This document shows, one piece after another, positions 1-5,655 of a stretch of DNA of 6,357 nucleotides. The stretch spans positions 1 to 6,357 of the forward strand of contig CAIRWP010000160.1 in the NCBI GenBank assembly GCA_903882335.1, read 5' to 3'. A model generated the notes under the pieces. That model saw only the letters and a program-made list of their open reading frames with translations, ran no database searches and was not told the origin of the DNA. Numbering within the stretch: the stretch's first letter is position 1; every line of letters starts with the position of its first letter. Position numbers and translations under genes: made by a program. The stretch comes from an uncultured Opitutia bacterium (GTDB lineage: Bacteria; Verrucomicrobiota; Verrucomicrobiia; Opitutales; UBA953).

Positions 1-22
1 AAACTCCGTCGGCCGGCCTGAG

Positions 23-481
23 GTGGAAGCGACGGTCGAGCTCGGCGTCCTGGCGGACACGCACGGCCGGCTCCGGCCGGAGGCGGTGATCGCGTTGGCC
101 GGGTGCGCCGAGTACTACGTCGCCGGCGACCTGTGCAGCCCGCTCATCGTGCCGGTGCTCGCCGACCTCGCCCCGACCTTCGCCGTGGCGGGCAACTGCG
201 ACGACGACGAGTCGCTGCCGCTGGTCCTCCTCCGCGAGGTCGCCGGCGTCCGCATCCTGATGCACCACGGGCATTTGCCCGTCGACGAGTCCGCCTATCG
301 GCCCGACGTCGTGATCACCGGGCATACCCACGTGCCGCGCATCGTCCAGGAGGGCGGGGTGCTGCGACTCAACCCGGGCAGCGCCGGCCCGCGGCGTTTT
401 AACCTTCCTGTGACGGTGGCCCGCCTTACCTTGCGGGCTGGCCGGGCCTCCGCCCGGTTGATCGACCTGCCGCTCGCATGA
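23..481 (+). CDS. YfcE/MJ0936-type metallophosphoesterase
   Basis: Small calcineurin-like metallophosphoesterase of 152 aa, probably a cytoplasmic dimetal (Mn/Ni-type) phosphodiesterase; the physiological substrate cannot be read from sequence. All family motifs are visible in order: D12-x-H14-G, G35-D36, G57-N58-C-D60, H82-G-H84, G100-H-T-H103 and the terminal N117-P-G-S motif followed by a short beta-strand tail. The length is typical of the YfcE/MJ0936 group (about 150-180 aa). The start is the GTG at 23. It places the first beta strand (VELGVLADTHG) a few residues from the N terminus, as in the family, and no in-frame ATG lies nearby. The frame stays open to the window edge, so a start further upstream is formally possible, but a TGA at 19-21 in another frame looks like the end of a preceding gene. 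The stop overlaps the hrpB start by ATGA, so the two are probably translationally coupled. Family assignment is firm; function beyond phosphodiesterase is not. Confidence 0.88.
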   Translation: MEATVELGVLADTHGRLRPEAVIALAGCAEYYVAGDLCSPLIVPVLADLAPTFAVAGNCDDDESLPLVLLREVAGVRILMHHGHLPVDESAYRPDVVITGHTHVPRIVQEGGVLRLNPGSAGPRRFNLPVTVARLTLRAGRASARLIDLPLA

Positions 482-3009
482 GCCAACCCCTACCCATCGA
501 CCTACTGAAGGCCGACCTCGTCGCCGCCTGTGGGCGGACGCGGCGCCTCGTCCTGCGCGCGCCGACGGGCTCGGGCAAGTCCACGCGGATCCCGCAGATG
601 CTGCTGGACCTCGGTCTGGTCGAGGGGCAGATCGTCGTGCTGCAGCCCCGACGGATCGCCGCCCGCCTGCTCGCCGCGCGCATCGCGCAGGAGCGGGGCG
701 GCAAGCTCGGCGCGGAGGTCGGCTACCAGATCCGCTTCGAGCGGGTCGAATCCGCCCAAACCCGCATCAAGTTCGTGACCGAGGCGTTGCTGCTCCGCCA
801 GATGGCCTCGGATCCCCAGCTCAAGGGCATCGGCGCCGTGGTCTTCGACGAGTTCCATGAGCGCAACCTGCATTCGGACGTCGCCCTCGCGTTGGCGCGC
901 CGCCTCCAGGAGACCGGCCGACCCGACCTCCTGCTGGTCGCGATGTCCGCCACGCTCGACACGGAGGGCGTGGCCCGGTGGCTCGGTTCGGCCGAGACGC
1001 TCGCCGCCGATGGTCGCACCTTCCCGGTCGACGTCGAGTACACGCACCAGCCGCGCAATTCCACGCGTCCCGTCTGGGACGCCGCGGCGGAGCAGGTCCG
1101 GCGTATCCTGCAGGAAGAGCCCGAAGGCGATATCCTCGTCTTCATGCCGGGCTCGTACGAGATCATGCGCACCCTTGGCGCCGTCCGCAACCTGCCGGAG
1201 TCCGGCGGCGTCGACATCCTGCCGCTCCACGGCGAGCTGCCGCCCGAGGAGCAGGACCGCGCCGTCAAGCCAGGGCCTCGCCGCAAGGTGATCGTCGCCA
1301 CCAACGTCGCCGAGACCTCGCTCACCATCCCCGGCGTGCGCGCCGTCGTCGACGCCGGCCTCGCCCGTGTGGCCCGCTTCGACCCGCACCGAGGCATCGA
1401 CACCTTGCTCATCGAGCCGGTCTCGCAGGCTTCCGCCGAGCAACGCGCCGGCCGCGCCGGCCGTACGGGCCCCGGACGCTGCATCCGGCTCTGGTCGCAG
1501 ACCGACCACGCCGCGCGGCCCTTGCGCGAGACGCCCGAGATCAAGCGGGTCGACCTCTCCGAGACGATTCTGCTGCTCCTGACGTCGGGTTGGGGCGACG
1601 CGACCACCTTCCCGTGGTACGAGAAGCCCGACGACAAGGCGCTCCAGCGGGCGCTGGCCGTGCTGCGGGACCTGGGCGCGGTGGATGGCGCCGGTGCGTT
1701 GACACGGCTGGGCCGCCGCATGGCGGTCTTCCCGGCCCACCCCCGCTACGCGCGCATGCTGATGGCGGCCGGCGAGTTCGGCTGCGTCGCCGAGGTCGCC
1801 CGCATCGCCGGCTTGTCGCAGGGCCGCGACATCCTTTTCCGCAAGGTCGATGACCGGACCGAGAACGCGCGCGACGCGGTCGCGCAGGAGGATGGGTCCG
1901 ACTTCTTCACGCGCCTCGCGCTGCTGAGCCGGGCCGCGGAGATGAAGTTCGACCTCGATGGCTGCGAGCGCCTGGGGATCCACGCGCAGTCCGCCCGCCA
2001 GGCCGACCAGGCGGCCCGTCAGTTCCTGCGCATCGCCGAAGGGCAGGGCTTGCCCGTCAACGACGATCCCGCGGATCCCGCCGCCCTCCGCCGCTGCCTC
2101 CTGCTGGGTTTCTCCGACCGGCTGGCGATCCGGCTCGACGCCGGCACCTTGCGTTGCGCGCTCGTCCATGGCCGCAAGGGCGAGCTGCGCCGCGAGTCGG
2201 CGGTGCGGCACGCGAAGCTCCTCGTGGCGGCCGAGATCGACGAGATCCAGGCGCGCGGCGAGGTCACGACCTTCCTGTCCTTGTGCACCGCGGTCGAGGA
2301 GGCCTGGCTGCGCGAACTTTTCCCGGAGGATTTCACCGAGGTCTCCGCGCCGCGCTACGACCCGACGTTGCGTCGCGTGCTCGCGCGGGTCGAACGGCGC
2401 TTCCGCGACCTGGTGCTCGAGACGGTCGAACGCGACGAAACCCCGTCCGATGCCGCCAGCCGCCTCCTCGCCGAGGAGGTGGTGGCCGGCCGGCTGGAGC
2501 TTGAGAAGTGGGACGGCCAGGTGGATGGTTGGATCCGCCGCCTGAACTTCCTTGCGAAGCATTGCCCGGAGCTAGGTATCGCCCCGTTCGACGAGGCGGG
2601 CCGCCGGATGGTGATCGAAGAGGTCTGCGCGGGGGCCGTGGCCTACCGCGACATCCGCGAGCGCCCAGTGATGGGGATCGTCCGCGGGTGGCTGACGCAT
2701 GAGCAGGCGATGGCGCTGGAGTCCTATTGCCCGGAGAAGATCGTGCTGCCGCGCAAGAAGCATCCGGCCCGCATCGAGTACACGACCGACGGCGAGGCTG
2801 AGGTCGAGGCGACGGTGCAGGAGCTCTATGATTTCCCCGGTAGCAAGCTGCGGGTCTGCCAGGGCAAGGTCCCGATCGTCGTCTGCATCCAATCCCCCGC
2901 CCGGCGCACCCAGCAGCGGACGCGCGACCTCGACGCCTTCTGGAAAGGCTCCTATGAGCTGGTGAAGAAGGAACTTCGGGGTCGCTACCCCAAGCACGAG
3001 TGGCGATAG
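478..3009 (+). CDS. hrpB: ATP-dependent DEAH/RHA helicase HrpB
   Basis: Cytoplasmic ATP-dependent (predicted 3'-5') RNA helicase of the DEAH/RHA family, 843 aa, close to the roughly 810-820 aa of proteobacterial HrpB. RecA1 carries motif I (APTGSGKST, 28-36), Ia (QPRR, 56-59), motif II as DEFH (124-127, in FDEFHER) and motif III SAT (157-159). RecA2 carries FMPG (222-225), motif V (ATNVAETSLT, 274-283) and motif VI (QRAGRAGR, 322-329). A winged-helix/helical-bundle region follows (about 365-530), then a long middle region. The HrpB-specific C-terminal domain (about 730-843) ends in the family signature RDLDAFWKGSYELVKKEL and GRYPKHEW. DEFH in place of DEAH, together with this tail, separates HrpB from HrpA. 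The start overlaps the upstream phosphoesterase stop as ATGA; no Shine-Dalgarno is visible, so translation may depend on coupling. No key residue is missing. The cellular role of HrpB is poorly defined even in E. coli, so the biological process remains open. Confidence 0.95.
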   Translation: MSQPLPIDLLKADLVAACGRTRRLVLRAPTGSGKSTRIPQMLLDLGLVEGQIVVLQPRRIAARLLAARIAQERGGKLGAEVGYQIRFERVESAQTRIKFVTEALLLRQMASDPQLKGIGAVVFDEFHERNLHSDVALALARRLQETGRPDLLLVAMSATLDTEGVARWLGSAETLAADGRTFPVDVEYTHQPRNSTRPVWDAAAEQVRRILQEEPEGDILVFMPGSYEIMRTLGAVRNLPESGGVDILPLHGELPPEEQDRAVKPGPRRKVIVATNVAETSLTIPGVRAVVDAGLARVARFDPHRGIDTLLIEPVSQASAEQRAGRAGRTGPGRCIRLWSQTDHAARPLRETPEIKRVDLSETILLLLTSGWGDATTFPWYEKPDDKALQRALAVLRDLGAVDGAGALTRLGRRMAVFPAHPRYARMLMAAGEFGCVAEVARIAGLSQGRDILFRKVDDRTENARDAVAQEDGSDFFTRLALLSRAAEMKFDLDGCERLGIHAQSARQADQAARQFLRIAEGQGLPVNDDPADPAALRRCLLLGFSDRLAIRLDAGTLRCALVHGRKGELRRESAVRHAKLLVAAEIDEIQARGEVTTFLSLCTAVEEAWLRELFPEDFTEVSAPRYDPTLRRVLARVERRFRDLVLETVERDETPSDAASRLLAEEVVAGRLELEKWDGQVDGWIRRLNFLAKHCPELGIAPFDEAGRRMVIEEVCAGAVAYRDIRERPVMGIVRGWLTHEQAMALESYCPEKIVLPRKKHPARIEYTTDGEAEVEATVQELYDFPGSKLRVCQGKVPIVVCIQSPARRTQQRTRDLDAFWKGSYELVKKELRGRYPKHEWR

Positions 3010-3022
3010 TCCGCCCGACCCC

Positions 3023-3847
3023 ATGCGCCGTCGCGACTTCCTTTCCGTAGCTTCCGCTGCCGCGCTGGCGTTGGCGCTGGGCGCCCAGGTCGCGCCCGCC
3101 GTCCGCGGCTCGCGCAAGAAGGGCCTCGGACTCGTCGCGAAGAAAGACAACGGGTGGGAGGCGAAGGTCCAGGCGCTGCGTCCCTCCTGGCTCTACACCT
3201 GGGGCTCGTCGCGGCCGGAAGGCCTGCCGGCCGAGATCGACTTCACCCCGATGGTGTGGGGTTACTGGGGGCAGGACGCCTCGCTCGCCAGGCTCGGCGA
3301 GAAGGCCAAGGCGACCGGCCAGCGTCATCTGCTCGGTTTCAACGAACCGGATGGCAAGGATCAGGCCAACCTCTCCGTGGAGAAGGCCCTCGCCGCCTGG
3401 CCCGCCTTGATGAAGACCGGCCTGCGCCTTGGCAGCCCGGTCTGCGTGCATCCGGATAACGCGTGGATGAAGGCGTTCATGCAAGGCGTCGCGGAGCGGA
3501 AACTCCGGGTCGACTTCATCTGCATGCATTCGTACGGCGGACCGGACGCCGATGGGCTGGTCAATCGGATCCAGGCGATCTCGAAGACCTACGGGGGCCG
3601 GCCGGTGTGGCTCACCGAGTTCGCCGTCGGTGACTGGGACGCGAAGTCCCGCGAGCAGAACCGATTCAAGCCCGAGCAGGTACTCGCCTTCATGCGCAAG
3701 GTCATGCCGAAACTCGACGCGCTCGAATGCCTGGAGCGGCATGCCTGGTTTCCCGCCAGTCCCACCAGCGCCGCGCTCGGGACCTCCGCCTTGCAGGATG
3801 CCGAGGGGCGCCTCACCCCGTTGGGAGAATACTTCCGCACTTGCTGA
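3023..3847 (+). CDS. Tat-exported glycoside hydrolase, Asl1/GH128-like
   Basis: Predicted exported glycosidase of 274 aa, resembling the Asl1/GH128 TIM-barrel family, whose characterised members are endo-beta-1,3-glucanases. The N terminus is a good twin-arginine signal: RRRDFLS (2-8, matching RRxFL), then an Ala/Leu-rich hydrophobic stretch (9-24) and a possible AxA cleavage site at APA (24-26). The mature domain starts near GLGLV and contains SWLYTWG (55-61), GFNEPD (105-110, presumed acid/base E108), MHSYGG (168-173) and WLTEF (196-200, presumed nucleophile E199). RHAWF (239-243) and a closing LTPLGEYF complete the pattern. The size fits a single catalytic domain with no carbohydrate-binding module. 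No lipobox cysteine follows the signal, so I expect a periplasmic or secreted protein. It begins 13 nt after hrpB without a visible Shine-Dalgarno and is followed 2 nt later by an exonuclease gene, so co-transcription is likely. Glycosidase fold is fairly secure; beta-1,3-glucan specificity is inference. Confidence 0.8.
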   Translation: MRRRDFLSVASAAALALALGAQVAPAVRGSRKKGLGLVAKKDNGWEAKVQALRPSWLYTWGSSRPEGLPAEIDFTPMVWGYWGQDASLARLGEKAKATGQRHLLGFNEPDGKDQANLSVEKALAAWPALMKTGLRLGSPVCVHPDNAWMKAFMQGVAERKLRVDFICMHSYGGPDADGLVNRIQAISKTYGGRPVWLTEFAVGDWDAKSREQNRFKPEQVLAFMRKVMPKLDALECLERHAWFPASPTSAALGTSALQDAEGRLTPLGEYFRTC

Positions 3848-3849
3848 CC

Positions 3850-4530
3850 ATGGCCCCGGTTTCCCTGCCTTGGCATCAGGTGCCGATCCATGTGGTGGAT
3901 TTCGAGGGCGGTCCGCGCACGGGGGTCGTCGAGTTCGGCGTGGCGACCCTGCTGGGGGGCGAGGTCGTCTCGGTCGCGACGGCCTTGCACGCGCCGCGGG
4001 CGGCCATCCCGGCGCTCGACACCCAATGCCACGGCTTGGCCGACCGTGATCTGGCCGGCGCCACGCCGTTCGAGGCCGAGTGGGAGCGCTGGGTCTCGCT
4101 GCGTCGCACGGGGCTGCTGGCCGCTCACAACGCCACGGTCGAACACGACCTGTTACGCGGGACCTGGGCCCGTCCCTCGGCGGTCCCTGCCTTCGTCGGC
4201 GAGGGCGGCGCCGTCGCCGAATGGGGTCCGTGGATCGACACGTGCCGGCTGGCCCGGGCCTGGGCACCCTCGTTGGGCGACTTCCGTCTTGGTCAGCTGG
4301 TGGCCGACCTGCGGCTGGGCTCCCGCCTCGAGGCCTTAGCCGCCCAGCATTGCCCACCCAAGCGGCGGCGTTTCCATTGCGCCTTGTACGACGCCTTGGC
4401 CGCGGCCTTGGTGCTCCGGGCCCTGTGCGCCCTCGAGGGTCGCTCCCAGGCCACCCTCGCCCAATTAGTGCGCGACAGCGTGTCCGCCCCGGCGGCTAAT
4501 GACTTGATGCAGGGCGAGCTGGGGTTGTGA
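3850..4530 (+). CDS. DnaQ-like DEDDh 3'-5' exonuclease
   Basis: Predicted cytoplasmic 3'-5' exonuclease of the DnaQ/RNase T superfamily, 226 aa. Exo I is VVDFEGG, giving D17 and E19. Exo II is AAHNATVEHDLL (91-102). Exo III is H176-C-A-L-Y-D181, the HxAxxD pattern of the DEDDh subgroup. In the usual HNAxFD form of Exo II the metal ligand falls three residues after HNA; here that residue is E98, while an Asp occurs two residues later at D100, so the fourth acidic ligand is unusual. The protein is essentially one exonuclease domain with a short helical tail (about 190-226), with no polymerase, BRCT or helicase fusion. The ATG at 3850 is chosen because it follows the glycosidase stop by 2 nt and starts shortly before Exo I. 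A start at 3727 in the same frame would overlap the upstream gene by 40 codons and is unlikely. No Shine-Dalgarno is visible. Whether it acts on DNA or RNA cannot be told. Confidence 0.82.
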   Translation: MAPVSLPWHQVPIHVVDFEGGPRTGVVEFGVATLLGGEVVSVATALHAPRAAIPALDTQCHGLADRDLAGATPFEAEWERWVSLRRTGLLAAHNATVEHDLLRGTWARPSAVPAFVGEGGAVAEWGPWIDTCRLARAWAPSLGDFRLGQLVADLRLGSRLEALAAQHCPPKRRRFHCALYDALAAALVLRALCALEGRSQATLAQLVRDSVSAPAANDLMQGELGL

Positions 4531-4538
4531 GTTTCCGC

Positions 4539-4566
4539 TTCACTCCCGGGGGGCGGGGGCTAACTA
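4539..4566 (+). promoter_or_regulatory. weak promoter candidate for mdh
   Basis: The 50-nt gap between the exonuclease stop and mdh contains a -35-like TTCACT (4539-4544; 4 of 6 to TTGACA) and, after 16 nt of mostly G, a poor -10-like TAACTA (4561-4566). This would put transcription start about 8 nt before the mdh ATG. The -10 match is poor, so this is only a candidate. Support is positional: this is the largest gap in an otherwise packed run of genes, and a central-metabolism gene is likely to need its own promoter. No terminator hairpin with a T tract lies in the gap, so read-through from upstream is also possible. Confidence 0.2.
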
Positions 4567-4580
4567 GGTAGCCTCTCCTC

Positions 4581-5582
4581 ATGGCATCCAAGACTCCTCT
4601 CCGCGTGGCCGTCACCGGCGCCGCCGGCAACATCGGTTACGCCGCCATCTTCCGCCTCGCCTCCGGCGCGGTGTTCGGGCCCGACCAGCCCGTCGCCCTT
4701 AACCTCATCGAGGTCGGGCCCGGTCTCAACGCCCTCGCCGGCGTGGTGATGGAGCTCCAGGACTGCGCCTTCCCGTTGCTCACCGAGGTCGTCGCCACCG
4801 GCGACCTGGATGTCGGCTTCAAGGACGCCGACTGGTGCCTGCTCATCGGCGCGGTGCCGCGCAAGGACGGCATGGAGCGCAAGGACCTGCTCGGCATCAA
4901 CGGCAAGATCTTCATCGGTCAGGGCCAGGCGATCGCCCGCAGCGCGAAGAAGACCGTCAAGGTCCTCGTCGTCGGCAATCCCTGCAACACCAACTGCCTC
5001 ATCGCCCTGCGCTCCGCCGGCCACCTGCCCGCCGAGAACTTCTTCGCGATGACCCGCCTCGACGAGAACCGCGCCAAGTCGCAGCTCGCGGGCCAGGCCG
5101 GCGTGCACAACTCGGTCGTCAAGAATGTCGCCATCTGGGGCAACCACTCCTCGACGCAGTATCCCGATTTTACCAACGCCACCATCGGCGGCCAGCCTGC
5201 CCCGCAGGTCATCACCGACCATGCCTGGCTGAAGGAGACCTTCGTGCCCGACGTCCAGAAGCGCGGCGCCGCCGTGATCAAGGCCCGCGGCGCCTCCTCC
5301 GCGGCCTCCGCCGCCAACGCCGCGCTGGACACCCTCCGCAGCCTGCACTTCCCGACCCCCGCGGGCGACTGGCATTCCGCCGCCGTCCTCTCGAAGGGCG
5401 ACTACGGCATCACCCCGGGAATCATGTTCGGTTACCCGCTGCGCACCAAGGCCGACGGCTCCTGGGAGATCGTTCAGGGCCTGCCGCTCGACGCCTTCTC
5501 CAAGGAGAAGATCGCGGTCACCGAGAAGGAACTGCTCGAGGAGCGCGCGACCGCCTCCGAAGCCCTCGGCTTGCAGCTCTGA
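4581..5582 (+). CDS. mdh: malate dehydrogenase, type 2 (NAD-dependent)
   Basis: Cytoplasmic malate dehydrogenase, 333 aa, interconverting malate and oxaloacetate with NAD(H) in the TCA cycle. It belongs to the Thermus flavus/cytosolic-type MDH group (about 327 aa), not the E. coli or LDH-like type. The Rossmann motif is G13-A-A-G16-N-I-G19. E44 in LIEV sits where the acidic residue selecting NAD over NADP is found in the Thermus enzyme. GVVMEL (54-59) and DCAFPLL (61-67) are group signatures. Substrate-binding arginines are R94 (PRKDGMER), R100 and R159; NPCNTN is at 133-138, D161 lies in TRLDENRA, and the catalytic H189 is in WGNHSST. RGASSAASAANAA, diagnostic of this group, lies in the C-terminal half. 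The ATG is fixed by an in-frame TAG at 4569-4571. No Shine-Dalgarno is present; the leader just before ATG is pyrimidine-rich. The gene is followed by a strong terminator, so it ends its transcription unit. Confidence 0.97.
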   Translation: MASKTPLRVAVTGAAGNIGYAAIFRLASGAVFGPDQPVALNLIEVGPGLNALAGVVMELQDCAFPLLTEVVATGDLDVGFKDADWCLLIGAVPRKDGMERKDLLGINGKIFIGQGQAIARSAKKTVKVLVVGNPCNTNCLIALRSAGHLPAENFFAMTRLDENRAKSQLAGQAGVHNSVVKNVAIWGNHSSTQYPDFTNATIGGQPAPQVITDHAWLKETFVPDVQKRGAAVIKARGASSAASAANAALDTLRSLHFPTPAGDWHSAAVLSKGDYGITPGIMFGYPLRTKADGSWEIVQGLPLDAFSKEKIAVTEKELLEERATASEALGLQL

Positions 5583-5602
5583 AGCCAGCCTAATGAACGC
5601 CC

Positions 5603-5638
5603 AGGCGGCAAGGGACCTCCCTTGACCGCCTTTTTTTT
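5603..5638 (+). terminator. intrinsic terminator after mdh
   Basis: A near-perfect hairpin starts 20 nt after the mdh stop. AGGCGG CAAGGG (5603-5614) pairs with CCCTTG (5619-5624) and CCGCCT (5626-5631) across a 4-nt ACCT loop, with one unpaired A at 5625. It runs straight into eight T residues (5631-5638). This is a textbook Rho-independent terminator for the + strand. It closes the mdh transcript and insulates the following membrane-protein gene. Confidence 0.93.
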
Positions 5639-5649
5639 GCCCGTAGTTT
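5622..5649 (+). promoter_or_regulatory. promoter candidate overlapping the mdh terminator
   Basis: TTGACC (5622-5627; 5 of 6 to the sigma-70 -35 consensus) lies in the 3' arm of the terminator. After a 16-nt spacer that includes the T tract comes TAGTTT (5644-5649; 3 of 6 to TATAAT). A start about 7 nt downstream would fall at or next to the ATG at 5656, giving a leaderless or nearly leaderless mRNA. A promoter must lie here or further upstream, because the terminator separates the membrane gene from mdh. The -10 is weak and the exact boxes used by this organism are unknown. Confidence 0.4.
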
Positions 5650-5655
5650 TCGGGG

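Noticed and set aside
1441..1470. Repeated GCCGGCCGCGCCGGCC palindrome-like stretch
   Set aside because: It encodes the conserved helicase motif VI (QRAGRAGR). The repeat comes from the alternating Arg-Ala-Gly codons.
978..1853. Overlapping + strand open frame of 291 codons inside hrpB
   Set aside because: Out-of-frame shadow of hrpB, Arg/Pro-rich, with no family motif or initiation signal.
502..2562. Long open frame (686 codons) on the minus strand opposite hrpB
   Set aside because: It lies antisense to a complete helicase with every motif intact. Its translation is low-complexity Arg/Gly/Asp/Ala text typical of the antisense frame of high-GC codons.
3727..3849. In-frame N-terminal extension of the exonuclease to an ATG at 3727
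   Set aside because: It would overlap the conserved C-terminal end of the glycosidase by 40 codons. The ATG at 3850, right after that gene's stop, gives the expected domain start.
2333..4357. 674-codon minus-strand open frame crossing three + strand genes
   Set aside because: It spans gene boundaries of well-supported + strand genes, is dominated by Arg, Pro and Gly, and shows no domain motif. It is an artefact of high GC.
4545..4560. Possible G-quadruplex or terminator in the spacer before mdh
   Set aside because: There are only two adjacent G runs split by one C, without four spaced G tracts, and no stable stem with a T tract.
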